Positions 1 through 11,849 of a stretch of DNA of 64,000 nucleotides are shown piece by piece; positions within the stretch are counted from its first letter, which is position 1, and each line of letters begins with the position of its first letter. The notes under the pieces are model-generated. The model made no database searches. It was not told the DNA's origin and saw only the letters and a program-made list of their open reading frames with translations. Where the stretch lies: assembly GCA_914767715.1 (NCBI GenBank), contig OU612069.1:21637387-21701386 (forward strand), read 5' to 3'. The stretch is from Membranipora membranacea (taxonomy: Eukaryota; Bryozoa; Gymnolaemata; Cheilostomatida; Membraniporidae). Position numbers and translations under genes: made by a program.

Positions 1-252
1 CATCCTTTATCACCGTTTTTTTAAATGCGATACCTGGTTGCTAGTTGTGTAACCAAAGTTGTTTGATGAGCCCTCTTGTTGATTTTATTTTAAACCAATC
101 CATGACAAATTTTAGAAAGATTTCCAAAATTGGATTTTAATACGTGCAGGGGATCTGCTCGATGCTATACCGATAGGAGAAGAGCTTTTGCAGAGTGTTT
201 GTCTGCACATACTATTTCCCATCCCCTGATGCCTTTTTCATTGGCAACAAAC

Positions 253-480
253 CTTATAGCGCATCAGAATTAGGGCTCTGGCATCCTTGTTTGTTAAATC
301 CAAAATTTCAGGACTAATTCCGGTCTTGAATATTGTCACAGCGTTGTCATCCAGGAGATCTGCAGGTATGACAACACTCTCCAATATTCGGATGACTCGT
401 TCAGGCAGCGCCTTTGTGAGATTTTCAATTGTAATGTTTGTATTTATATTTTCTTGTTCTGGATTGTGTGGTGATTGGGT
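253..480 (-). CDS. Partial exon of an unrecognised gene, continuing off the left edge
   Basis: The minus strand is open across this stretch and reads like protein: a segment with NLTKALPERVIRILESVVIP followed by LLDDNAVTIFKTGISPEIL and ending ARALILMRYK at a GT donor (GTTTGT) at 252-251. An in-frame stop at 483-481 bounds it upstream, so the acceptor must lie between about 480 and 440; an AG near 449 is possible. I do not recognise the family. The sequence looks soluble, with mixed charged and aliphatic residues and no zinc or membrane motif. Downstream exons would lie left of 251 or outside the window. A plus-strand open frame over the same bases is a shadow. Confidence 0.35.
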
Positions 481-585
481 TCAACTCCAGCTCTTGGCAC
501 AAGAGATGTGGACTTGAATTCAAATCCCAGTTCAAGCAGTTAGGAGGTATCGGGCTTTAATTCTTATTTTTTACACCTCATAAGA

Positions 586-900
586 CTCAGATATCAGATT
601 GTTTAACCTGAGACCTATAAGCAGCAGTGGCTGAATGGCCTGGTGGTAAGAGTTGTGGAATGTAACCTCTTAGGTTGCAGGTTCGATTCCAGCATCTAGC
701 AGGTGACACATTTTAGATGTCTTCATGCGGAGGTTTCAGATATCACATGGATTAACCTGAGATGTATTAGCACCAGTAGCTGAATGGCCTGATGGTAAGA
801 GTTGTGGATTGTAACCTCGTTGGTCGTTGGTTGCAGGTTCGATTCCAGCTAACAACCGGGTGACACATTTTAGACGTCTTCATGAGGAGGTTTCAGGTAT
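586..900 (+). repeat. Tandem pair of tRNA-derived SINE units
   Basis: Two copies of a roughly 150 bp unit lie head to tail (about 586-740 and 736-900). Each has a tRNA-like A box (TGGCTGAATGG or AGCTGAATGG), a B box (GGTTCGATTCC) and the same downstream GTGACACATTTTAGA block. The copies differ by scattered substitutions and a short insertion before the B box, so the duplication is not recent. The pol III boxes show it is tRNA-derived. No clover-leaf acceptor stem closes, so this is a SINE and not a tRNA gene. Confidence 0.65.
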
Positions 901-1413
901 AACTAAAACCTTTACTGATAAGGTGTTTACGCCGGCAAGGTGGAGGGGTTGTACGGTGGTACTCGTGGACAGACAGCAAGCAGGAGAGTAGTGGATTGAG
1001 GCCCAGCAGGAGCAGGAGTGAGTAAGGTCAAGCAGGTGGGTGGGGAGCGGCCAGCAGAGGGAACAGAGGCAGTAGGCGACCGCGGCCGTCGGACCCCTCC
1101 TCAAAACAAAACCAGAGTTTCGAATTTTCTTTTATAAGTATGACTACACAATTTTACCAAAACTTCCCCACTAATGTTCGGCAGTGTTCCATAACCGCAC
1201 AGTATTCTCATCCACGCCTCACCAGCCACTACTACCTGTTGCTCCTGTAAACATCTCACCATCACCTGCTGACTCTCCGACACCCTGAAATATGGTAACG
1301 AACAACACACAACGAACACAACCAACACATCATCTTACCATGCACCACCTCACCCTCTCACCATCACCATCACCATCAGCCTGCCTCACCAGCACAACAC
1401 CTGACATGAAGAA

Positions 1414-1499
1414 GAATGGTAGTGTTCTGGCTGGGGATTGAACTCGTGATCAGTAAGCCTTTGATCCCGGGTCGGACACCCTAGCCACTACACTACCGT
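1414..1499 (-). repeat. tRNA-like SINE head
   Basis: On the minus strand the segment starts GGTAGTGTAGTGGCTAGGG, has a B box GAGTTCAATCC, and ends with a CCAGCCAGAACACTACC-like stretch that partly pairs with the 5' end. It resembles a tRNA-derived SINE head or tRNA pseudogene. The anticodon arm is not convincing, so no amino acid is assigned. Confidence 0.45.
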
Positions 1500-4100
1500 A
1501 GTTGTTGAGTTTCCTGCATGCCAAAACTTGGTCTGATACCTCCCATAGGTAAGAGCCACAAGAAGAGCTAGTATTAGCCTTATAGCAGCAACCTCAACTA
1601 AACTAGTGATATATCAAGCTCAATCATTACTTACAAGTTATTACATATTCGAATTCAAAATATTCTATACCACACAGCTTAATCTAATGATTATATAGCT
1701 GGATGGTGTCATCAAATAACAAGGAGATTCTTGAGTATTGCGTGGCATTCGAGTTGATGTATATGGCACATGACTGTTTATGATTTGAAAATTTAGTCTT
1801 ATAGTACATATATTGGGATTTCTTAATCAGTTTTAAAACAGCATACAAATTGAATTTCATAAAACAGAACATAACACATTGAAAAGCTTTTGTAAAAATA
1901 TCAAAAATGGGTGCACGCCAAAACGACAGTATTTTGAGATGTAACTACTCTACCAATTCAATTCGAGTCAAAGAAAACTTGATATACTGGTGAAAGATTC
2001 ACAGTAAACGGAAGAATTACTGCATATACAAAGGAAACATGTTAGGCTATCGTGAGAAAAGTCAACATGAAAACCAACATAAAAAGCATCATAATTCGAA
2101 ATTGAGATTTCCAGACGGGAGAGCAAAATAAACTTGAAATTTTTCCATATAAATTGATGATTAATGGCACTTGTTGAATACCATCTATAAAGAATTTCTT
2201 CTCACTGGCATCACACGGGACGGTCTCTTCATCTTGCTAGTTACAGGATATAAGTAGGGTTCAGCGGCTTCAAATAGCATCTTACTAAAACAGAGAGAGG
2301 AGGGATGTGACTTATTCTCAATTACCTATGTAATTTAAGGTCACCACTTCATTATCAGTACTAACACAGGCAAACGCATGTGGTTGAAAATGGATGTTGG
2401 CAGCAGGGAGTTTGGGACAGTAGACAATTGTGATAGAGTTCGGTACAAGTCGTGAGTCGTGAAAATAGTCTACACATGACCATCTGCTGATGAGAGAATG
2501 CCAAGACAAAGGTTGGAATTACATGTAATTCACAGTAGGGGTAGGCTGCTGTGGATTTGCAGCTAGGTCAGCTACCAAATTTCTGACAACTGTGTTTTTG
2601 TGGCTTAATTAAGCTTCGTGCCAGGCAGAGAGTTAAAATAAGAAACCAGGGGGTAGGGTTTTTTTCAAAAGTAAACTTGGACAGACTACTCTGTAAGTAC
2701 TGAAATTACTTAATTGGCTGTCTTTTTGAAGCCTGATATTTGCCGTATAGCAAAATGAGAGTACAACTCCTTCAAACTGTACCTTGACACCAAAATTGCA
2801 ACCATTATGTAACTGATTTTCAAAGGCAATGACACATAAGCTGAGTAAAATATATAAAAATTCTCTCATAAATGCATATTTTAGCATAAAATAGATCAAA
2901 TTTCGATAAAGAATCTTCAAGCATTCAAGAAACCACTGATACTGTCTAACCAGTAATAACGAAAACTGCAAAAACCATGGAGGCACCATTCTCTAGTTTT
3001 CTATGCTTGAAACCTACCATAAGAATTAGCAGATATTTCTGTCAGCTCTTGTCTCTAGTGTCTGGATATGTCAGTGATTTCTCGCCAACTTAATAGTAAT
3101 ACAAGCCCATTGATTCCGCACTTTTTATTTTGGTCAGAGACTTTGTACTGTTATCCTATATACTTGATATCTTTTAAAACTACGAACAATGAAGAGATCA
3201 AGTAAGATGATGTTCTGGAGAGAAAGAAGTTTGTAGGGGTATCACATTTATACTTCTCAGTTCAAGTAATCAAGGTTGACCTTGCAATACCTTTTGTACT
3301 GCAGCAAACTAGTAAACAATCTCCATTGAATTGTCACAGAAGTCTTGAATATCCATTTGAACTGACAGCGAAGACTCAAAATAACCTATATTTGATTGAC
3401 TGGATTTAATATTTAGTTGTCTGATAAACAGTGGTAACATAGTGATAGGAAAAGCGAATAAGGTTGGGGGATTTAGAGTTAATACCATCCAGATTTGCGC
3501 CCCATCACTACACTACCAATATTGTCCAAAGTGTGAGTCAAATATAAACATGCAACATGAATAAAATTTCAAGTATATACACCCAACTGCTGAGAAAAAA
3601 CATGGGAGCGATGGTGCAGATATCATTTAATCAAAGTCAGCTTGTGATCTTATGATCATTATCGAAGATGGACAAGAATTGTGTCAAAGTAATACCTAGG
3701 AAGTTTTGTCCACCTTGATCATTAAAGTGGGTAACCCCAACATTATAGCGGATATGGTAGTAAATAATTGCGGATTTATTGACATCGGCAATAGCAACAC
3801 TTTATTAGAATTGACAACCATTTGGAATCATGGTTAACTGTAAATTACTCATGTTCAGCAAGACCTATTCTAATGCGGTGCCAGACAAACAGTCTATTAA
3901 TAACGAAGAAGCTTTTAGTCAAGAGTTCCTAAAGCATCACCCACCTTAATTATGTCAAACATGGAAGCTAGAAGAAGACGATCAGATTACATTAGGTCCT
4001 AAGAGAATCTCTTTAGTAGTTCACTGGTGGAAATCTGAGAGAAGCTTGCATCAATAGCCTATAAACATAACAACCTCGAGTACAATACTCAATTCAATTG
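1500..4100. other. Region without a supported gene
   Basis: AT-rich DNA with only short open frames lacking codon bias or splice context. A short dispersed repeat lies at about 2525-2590 (core GCTGCTGTGGATTTG) and recurs at about 6305-6365 with GCTGCTGTGGATTTATGGCT and a shared CAGCTACCAAAT block. The rest shows nothing I can assign. Confidence 0.5.
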
Positions 4101-4104
4101 ACAG

Positions 4105-5557
4105 TCACAAAGAGCATAGCAACTGAATCCTATATATGAAATTTAAATATTGGTTGGCATTTGTATCAGCACTCATGATATCAAACATATTCTTATCCTT
4201 GATCAAGTAGGCAGCAATTGGTATGCAAGTCACACTACAGCCAATATTCCTCTCTGATGTGATGAGAGCCCGTGTCATCTCTCCTATGTCTCAGATCAGC
4301 TTTCTAGTGCAGTATTTTTTTCTCAGCAGTGTGGTTCTGAAATAACCAGGTTCAATGTTGCACGATTTTTTTCTCACTCAATTGATTTAGATAAAGTAGG
4401 TAGCAATTTTTCATACTCATGGTCATCCTTGATGCTCCAACTAGTTTTTGGCAATTGGTAATAGTGAATCTTTTGCCAGGTGAGGCAGATTCAACAGTAT
4501 GATGATGTTTTCTTCTGGATGAGATTTCCTGCAAGATATTGAGAGTTAACATCACCTGAAAACCAATTATGATCTATCACAACATCGAAATTCTATTAAA
4601 TTATGAGTCATATTGTTTTTTAATTGAGATTAGAACATAAACTCTTGGAAGTTTACACTGTCTTCTAGACACACTTCATGAGGTAAGTCTCACCTGGAAT
4701 TTTCTGTTTTAAAGTGATGCATCGATATTTGAGGACCTGCCCGTTTTAGAAATTAAGTAGGCTAGACGGACACTTAAGTTTTTTACGAACAGCTCCAGGA
4801 AACCTGATGATGTTTGACCGACTACCAACTGGCTGTTTTCTAGAGTCAAACTGAAAATGGTCATTAGAACCAATTAAGGTACACAAGTAAAGCCAAGGAG
4901 GAAAGCTATTAGAATGATCAGATTCTGCCCTATTTCTCTCTCAAGCGGCATTTTATATATATCGTATATTTTAGATTATAGACTTAATAATAAATTTAGA
5001 CAAGACCAAATACAGCTAATGTGAGCACAACGCAACAACATGGGATGGTGTAGAAGCTATGATGCTATCATTGATTTACTATCCAGAATTCAAGTTTTTT
5101 GTTCATAATTCTATCAATTTTGAGTTTGAAAAATGATTTACGATCAACAGCATCATGTTATCAACTTTACATTATTTGTTCTTCTTCCTTTTGCTGAAAT
5201 TAGTATCCAACTGGTCATATTGGCGGCAAGTCAATGATAACACCATGCTACTACCCCATCCAATGTCGTTACATAGCCCACAATAAAATGCCTCGATACC
5301 TCAACGCTAATGCTTCATATAATATCATGTCTAGGTTATTATTGAGTCTGTGGTTTAGATAAATACCAGTCAAACTTGTTTATAGACTGCGAAAGACAGC
5401 TACTGATTACCAAACACTCAACTCTTACCTAGACCTGGATTCTAAGAGATGCCTGGATGGTTGGATGGAGTTCAACCTCATACTCTGACTGTTTGACTAA
5501 GAAGTTCACGTTTGGTGTAAATAGTTCTTTACAAGGGCTTTGTACCCATGAATTACT
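4105..5557 (-). CDS. Probable exons of an unrecognised minus-strand gene
   Basis: Three minus-strand stretches look coding. The first, 5429-5557, follows a strong acceptor (TTTCCCTTCCAG) and contains SPCKELFTPNVNFLVKQSEY; it ends at a TAG directly before GTAAGAG, so its true end is unclear. The second, 4709-4850, follows CCATTTTCAG and contains NSQLVVGQTSSGFLELFVK and LSVRLAYLISKTG. The third, 4105-4283, contains MTRALITSERNIGCSVTCIP and IAAYLIKDKNMFDIM. A weaker stretch at about 4400-4520 (HLAKDSLLPIAKN) ends in a stop. Their order and linkage are not proven and the family is unknown. Degenerate donors suggest either missed small exons or a decaying gene. Confidence 0.35.
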
Positions 5558-5779
5558 CTGGAAGGGAAAATAACAATATTATTTATAATGTTTCATGGTT
5601 AGTCATACACACTACTGATAGCATATGAGACAGTGATTACAATTACTGATCTTATGAACATTTTTAGTTCACAGTCGTGAATATAAAATATAAAGAAAAA
5701 CTTTCACAGCAGTTATAACAGGTATTATAGCTCATATTTCACCATTTCCCATCAAATAAATAAATAGTTGATTAAAAAG

Positions 5780-5965
5780 GGGTGATATTGGTTACTATTA
5801 TCTCCCCTCTGATATTAGGGGGACAACTCCAAATAATCATTCCGATACGGGTGTTAATTATTTTCTCTTTGACATTAGGGGGACAACTCCTTATATTAGT
5901 TAGATTTTCTAATCACTATACATGTGTTTGTTGTCTTCCCTCTGACATTAGTGGAACAACTCCCA
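5780..5965 (+). repeat. Tandem repeat, about 60-72 bp period, three copies
   Basis: The motif CTGATATTAGGGGGACAACTCC ends at 5830, recurs with two changes ending at 5890, and recurs again as CTGACATTAGTGGAACAACTCC ending at 5962. A related block (CTGACATTTGTGGGACACTAC) lies near 12,358, so the unit belongs to a dispersed family. No coding function is visible. Confidence 0.6.
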
Positions 5966-7158
5966 ATATATGATCTATTTTTCAAACAGGTATAATATTA
6001 TGACATACAGGCATATTCAAGTCCTGATAATGTTGTGTAAATATGTCATGGAGAAGTGTGAATATGCCTATGCTGGTGGTGAAGCGCAAGTAAATATTTT
6101 GCGCAAAAAGGGACTGATCAACGGCGAAAATGGCAGATCACCATGCCACAGCATATTGTGATCACCAACCAAAGACCAGACTGACAAATAAAGGCAATAA
6201 ATCTGATGGAATTCACGGTGCCATGGGAAGAAAATCTCTCATTTGCGCATGAGAGAAAATTGATACAAGGATACAAAGATCTGGTGACAAAAGTTGGTAA
6301 TATTCGCAGTGGAAACTGGCTGCTGTGGATTTATGGCTAGATCAGCTACCAAATGTCTGAATAGAGTTGGGCTGTCAGGCAGAGAACCTAAACAAGCCAA
6401 AATCATAGGACATGAGGCAGAAAGCGCATCTGCATGGATTTGGCAACAGCACTGTGTGGCGACAAAAGCTAAGTAATCCTATTACTTGTAAGCTGGGGAT
6501 TAACACACTAACTTTGTTTTGTGGAGTACCCAGCATTTAATTTTTTTGTTATAATTCTTGTGGGGATTAAGTGATGATTGGCAAACTACTTGGGGTAGAA
6601 AGCTGAGCAGGGATTATGCCTTTAATACTCAAATTAAAGCAGTTTCATCTCTGAAGGGGTGAAAAATCGAAGTAAGTCTGAGTTAGATCTCGTCAGTTAA
6701 CACGTAACGCTGTTCAGAGCATGAGTCATCTCAGGTAGATATTTATGTTTAGGATCTAACAAGAGGCCGCCATGCCTTTTGGTAACGGGCGAGCTCCTCC
6801 GTTCAAGCCTATCCAGCAAATATCATCTTCAAACTGCATACTGCTCCTACCAGGTGAATCCATCGTTTGTACATGAGTCACCTAAAGTTTTTTGATATGA
6901 CATTATTATTATACAATTAAGGTGTGACAGTAGCTCCCAATGACAAAAATTTGGTTGACATCTTCATTGGATCAAAATAGTACAGATAAGCAAAAGTCTG
7001 CACACTCACTGCTGGCTATTTACCCTAGACAATTTTATCATTCAAATGTAACAACTGGTTTTTATTTTATACTGTGTGGAGTACAACAGATTAACATCAC
7101 TATACATAGACCAAACAGCTTGTTAACAAATAAATAAAATCCACTTTTAGACACTCAC

Positions 7159-7272
7159 CATTTCTTTGGATTTTGTGTGGCGATGTACTCCTCATATTTG
7201 CTTCGATCCACTGATTGATATTGAGGTTGGGGTATTGTCTTTCAAACAGTCCATCGATGATCTGCCTTTATC
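7159..7272 (-). CDS. Probable isolated exon, family unknown
   Basis: The minus strand is open from an acceptor (ATAAAGGCAG) to a donor (GGTGAGTG) and reads IIDGLFERQYPNLNINQW followed by IEANMRSTSPHKIQRN. Amino-acid composition and clean splice context support coding. No neighbouring exon could be joined with confidence. It may belong with the MULE-type gene upstream at 9.4-11.3 kb or with the exons at 4.1-5.6 kb. Confidence 0.35.
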
Positions 7273-7804
7273 TATAATGCACAGGTTACAGTAATAGAAG
7301 ACAGGTGAATAATTGGTTGAGAGACTCCATCTAAGCAGAAAGAAAAAGAAAGAGTTAGATTTTAATATATTATCTCATAACTGTTCATTTTAAAAAAACA
7401 TACATAACCATTGTCTGTTAACATAGTTGACCTGGTCAATCCTACCCATATAGTGTGACGCCTGAAACTAAGCTCATGCATTCTTGCTCACAAACGATTT
7501 GGTTGTTTTCTCAGGTACTTTCCAATTCGAGCATTGTTGTGGCGCATGAGGTTTTTACATGACAGAGATGGCCGTCTCAAAGAACATCATAACCTTGATG
7601 ATTGATGAGTTATTAGCATGCAGGTTAAGTCGGCGACTTCCAATTATCACCCAAACACTTATCAGACAAATAATCCCGCTTATGAAGAAATCAGGATGGA
7701 TGGAACAGGTGTAATCCAGCTTGTTAAGACAGGCTGGATAACACCGAAATTAGACATAGACTTACCATTCACGGACAGCCAAAGTAACCTTACCAATGAG
7801 CCAC

Positions 7805-7900
7805 ATTACAGCTATAGGAATAAAACTGGGGTTTGTGACTCAAGAACTGGGGTTTGTGAAACAAGATTTGGGGTTCCGGGTTCAGAGATTGCGGTTTGTG
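7805..7900 (+). repeat. Degenerate short tandem repeat, about 21-23 bp
   Basis: Four imperfect copies of a unit centred on ACTGGGGTTTGTGA run through 7825-7900. In one plus frame they lie inside a 128-codon open frame (7618-8004) and give repeated TGVC-type residues. That frame has no recognisable domain and I do not call it a gene. Confidence 0.45.
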
Positions 7901-8351
7901 GATTTAAATTTGTGCATGTGGTTTTTGGTTTAGCCCTGTCTGCCATGAGTGCAATGCATTGCATAAATAATTGTACCTGTGATGCTCATATAGCCAGGAT
8001 GTAGTATATGTCATCCAAAGCTGATGAACCCCCTTCACTCTAATTGGACCATCAGCCCACCATAATCTCATCATACCGTACCCCCTGGATGATGTGGCCC
8101 GAGTTGGAGGATGGATGTGGGTGATTCTATTCAGTAAACCTGCCATCTGCCCTACAAGTAAAAATATTGTGAGGTTGTGAACGATTCCCAGAGCAATGCC
8201 GATTCAAACTGCCATGCTCATGAATAGAATTCTAAGTGCTTATATTGGTGAAAATATTTAATCTTGAGTCAGCTTGTTCAATTTTTATTGCACAAGTAAG
8301 TTACTTTCAACCAAAATATCTGACAAATAACCCAATATTACAGTCAAATGC

Positions 8352-8501
8352 CGAGCAGCCGATATTAAATATTGTCTTCTCTTTCAATCGAGAAGACAAT
8401 ATTTAATATCGGCTGCTCGACTATACAATTTGATTAGTGAGATAAAGGAGTTATCTTCCCGATCGCAAGAGAAGACAATATTTAATATCTGCTGCTCGAC
8501 A
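8352..8501. repeat. Perfect 30 bp-arm palindrome plus a third arm copy
   Basis: 8352-8381 and 8390-8419 are exact inverted copies of 30 bases (CGAGCAGCCGATATTAAATA...), separated by 8 bases. At 8471-8501 the right arm occurs again with one change (TCTGCTGCTCG), followed by CAGTCGAGCA. This looks like a miniature foldback element or the ends of nested MITE copies. Confidence 0.75.
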
Positions 8502-8522
8502 GTCGAGCATGCAAGAGTTGAC

Positions 8523-8588
8523 AAGCTTTGTTCCCTCCCCCCCACCGAACAAAGCATGTCAAGACAGGCTATATCTTGACATGCTTCA
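8523..8588. repeat. Second hairpin
   Basis: AAGCATGTCAAGA at about 8555 pairs with TCTTGACATGCTT at about 8576-8588, with a 9-base loop. A weaker left piece, CAAGCTTTGTTC, pairs with GAACAAAGC around a C-rich spacer. It adjoins the larger palindrome and probably belongs to the same mobile sequence. Confidence 0.55.
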
Positions 8589-9427
8589 CATCTATCGAGT
8601 CCGCTGCTTCTGGAAGTCCAGCAATATCATTGATTCCCCACTTGATAAATAGCTTCTTTTCTCTGACGGATGCTTATGAATTGGTTAATCTAAAGAGATG
8701 TTAGATAAACCATTGGAGCACTTGATATAAATGCATCAAATTTGTCTCTTGTTGGAGCACCAAATTATAAGCGGCACCAATGTGCTAAGACCAATTTGAT
8801 GTGTTTGGGTGTTTCTGATCTTGTACCTACAATTCAGCCATTCTAATAAGTAAATCCTTTAGAAAGGAAATCAGAGGTTTCGGAACACCTTTTCCCTTAC
8901 TGAGCAAAACTCGGCAGCCATAGCATGAAAAACATACTTACTAATGATATCCATAAAAATATATTCCATAAAGGTATCTGAGTATATTTTATGTCACAAA
9001 ATGCCAGTTTTATGTGTCATAAGATTTAATAAAACACTGGATATGTGATACAGGACAACTGTCCGGGTTAGTTGTAGAGTCGGAGAGGAGAAGTTTATAT
9101 CTCCTCAGCATGGCATGCAGACAACACAACTAGTATGATCATATTTAAGCTACAGTTGAACTAATATAATATTAAGGTATCAGTTACAACATCGCCTATC
9201 AATCAGATTGTTGTAGGGGAATGAAATTATTTCAAAAGTAATGGAATACAAATTTCATCAGTCACTACAATCTAGTTAAGTTTTGAAATCATGAACTGGC
9301 TCCGTTCCTTCGCTTCCTAGAGATGAATAAAGAAGGTATACAGAAAATTCTACATCTCCTAAATGTGAGCTATAAAAAGTTTATTTTTGGTCGTCGCAAA
9401 GGCCTAATCTCATGCAGAAATAAATAC

Positions 9428-11315
9428 TTGCCTATCATTTACTTTGTGATGCCACCCCTCCACATCGTAGTTAGTTCTATCATACGCTACCAGCTGTCGG
9501 AATGATTTCTCTGTACTCTGGGTCTCAATTTACACATATACATGAGGAGCTTGTTCTGCCGGGATATACATCAGAGTCAGCAGCTGAAAGCCCCAAAGAT
9601 TTGATCTACGAAAAAGAGTTATTGGGCATACAGTAAAAAAGATAATGCTGATCAGATTATTAGCTATTAGTTTACTGATAAAAATATTGTATAACTAATG
9701 TCTCCTTCATATAGCATTGAGTGATGATTACTGGCATTTATTTTTCAGCTGTACTAACCTCATCATGACGGCCTTCAACCAGTGAAAGCCACATCCTCTT
9801 AGCTTGATATTTGGTAAGATTGATCGTGCTGACCAGAAACTGTCACTAAAACGACAAGAAGGTACAAATTACCAATAAAGGAGCAGATCAATGTCACTTG
9901 TTTTGCCAGATTTATTTCCTAAAGTCGTGCAGCTGGAATCTACATGATAGGAGAGGCAAAAATCATAGAGGGCACTAAGTATCATCAGGTGCCTTGCGGT
10001 GTCTTGGGCAACATCCCAGTCTCCACAGTGATGGGTGGTATATGAAAAGCCAATTGAAGAATGGTTTAGGCCCCTAGAATTCAGTTAATGTTTTTTTATT
10101 CTAAAATAACTTACCATGTCAACGTACGGTTGTTTTGGCATGAGGTCCACGAGCTTGTTGAGAGCCTGAATGAAAAATAGAATATTTTACCAAGTAGCAA
10201 CAAACATCTGTTGTCACTCACCGAATTCCCTTGGCTACCAAATGGAACTTGTTCTAGATTGGCAGGTTGTAGCGTTAATAAATATATCATTATTGTACTG
10301 GAATCTCAAAATTGCTAGGAGTTATGTCGGTGTACTGGATTTATGTCTGTTTGCTCATTAGTATGTATGGCGAAGGATTGTGTTGTTACATCTCTAGGTG
10401 GTTGAGGATGAAGGCATGCGGGGAATACAATTGATAGAACGGGCTGTTGGCCAATTTAAAGGTGTGAGCTGCAAACTACTGTGTTACCTCCGACTGAATC
10501 TCCAGCTGGTTATCTGTTGAATACATCATGACCCTTCCACCATCTGAGGTACGGAGGTCACATTTCATGATAGAGCTGCAAGATAGGGCAAAATATGCAC
10601 ATGAATCTGGGAGGTGCAAAATCCTAATCTGGTTGAGAGGAATTGACGGTCAATTTATATTAAAATTCTTTTAATACTGTTACCTACCTGAAAGTTGAGG
10701 CTCTTAGATTAGGGTGAGTTTAATTTCTGCCTATGTGTATTAATTGATCTCGCCAGGTTCTCCGGTTTGACGTTATGAGAGTCCGGCTCAACCTCATCTA
10801 GGACCCGGTCAACAATATCTCCCGCTCCAACTAGAGGTTGTATTAACCCTGTATTTTTGCCTGTTAAGATACAAGCACTGATATATATTCATGGATTAAG
10901 GGAACATAGCGGCCCCTTTAATTCATGTACGACTGCTGGGATGTATTTCATGTATTCATGCAAGACCATGTATACCACCACTTTGCTATGTGATGCAAGC
11001 TTTGACTAACTGTTTTTTTCTAGTTTTCACAGCCATGAGCAGCATTGGCTTTGGTGGGTGAATATGGCTGGAATACAATGCATGGGAGTCATCATCCCCA
11101 TCATCTTCTAGCGTATGTATCACTGATGCAGGGCAATGTCTACCAGAACGAGATGTACGGTGTTGTTACCTGCATTCTCTCATTTTACCGAGTAGGCGAA
11201 TCCTGCGGAGCTAACTAGAAGGTTCTTCCCTTTCCTGGAGCCTCCAATGACAACTTCAAACGTTTCGTCATCAAATGACACAAGCATGTCTACAATGATT
11301 GGCCTTGGCAGCTCC
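9428..11315 (-). pseudogene. FLYWCH zinc-finger / MULE transposase-like gene, intron-split and decayed
   Basis: Six minus-strand blocks with splice sites follow the domain order of FLYWCH-MULE proteins. 11189-11315: FLYWCH first half (FDDETFEVVIGGSRKGKNLL). 10688-10848: the linker (IVDRVLDEVEPDS, then LARSINTHRQK). 10488-10575: DGGRVMMYSTDNQLEI, matching the segment before the catalytic WxxDGTF. 10115-10165: ALNKLVDLMPKQPYVDM. 9759-9845: LPNIKLRGCGFHWLKAV, the MULE GCxFHw motif. 9428-9605: LLTLMYIPAEQAP, then DRTNYDVEGWHHKVN, the RTNNxxEGWH motif. Defects: the WRC half of FLYWCH and the first catalytic Asp region were not found, a TAA lies in the linker, another TAA is at 9532-9530, and about 40 residues are missing before RTN. 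Introns are 110 to 340 bp. It is either an old host-adopted transposase gene now dead, or one with missed exons. Confidence 0.6.
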
Positions 11316-11489
11316 CTGCAAGAAATACAAGAACAATGCTACGTCTTTCTTCCTAAAGTGTGGCAAACAGTCCAGGTATTATCAAGTAATCTCATGCGTT
11401 CACGTACATACAAATTTAATGAAAATTTTCTACATGTCAGATTAAATAGGATGATTAAAAATAGGTTGATTGAAATCGGATGTCTTATC

Positions 11490-11705
11490 ACTCACCCATC
11501 CTGAGGTATGGGTGGCTAAATATTGATGCCTTATTGGTGAGGCCGCAATTACTGCGCCAATTTGCTCTCTGTTTGCAGGCAGGTCGGAGCACACCTGGGG
11601 GCCAACCGATCCCCAATAGAAGATGGACTGCAGTGGGGTTCGAACCCACAACCTTCAACACTTGCGTGTTGAAGTCCGGCGCTCTAACCAACTGAGCCAC
11701 CTCTT
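11490..11705 (-). repeat. tRNA-derived SINE, about 215 bp
   Basis: On the minus strand the head reads GAGGTGGCTCAGTTGGTTAGAGC (A box) with B box GTGGGTTCGAACCCCAC. In place of a normal anticodon arm there is a perfect 9 bp stem, CTTCAACAC paired with GTGTTGAAG around GCAA. A tRNA-unrelated body follows down to about 11,490. Open frames on both strands here are by-products. Confidence 0.65.
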
Positions 11706-11849
11706 ACTCCTACTAATATGGTTCATCCTTACCTTTCTTCAACTTCTTCAGGCATCTCATAAGGAATGTGACAAAGATCCAAGGATGGCCGTTAGATCGC
11801 ATAACAATGCTCCAAATGGAAGCTGGAGGCAGGTTTAACATCTCGATCA

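Noticed and set aside
5780-5965. CRISPR-like repeat spacing
   Set aside because: Only three diverged units of unequal period in an animal genome; an ordinary tandem repeat.
7618-8004. 128-codon plus-strand frame
   Set aside because: No domain, no splice context, and a degenerate tandem repeat inside; treated as chance.
11480-11700. Overlapping open frames on both strands of about 70 codons
   Set aside because: They cover a tRNA-derived SINE; the apparent peptide comes from the A and B boxes.
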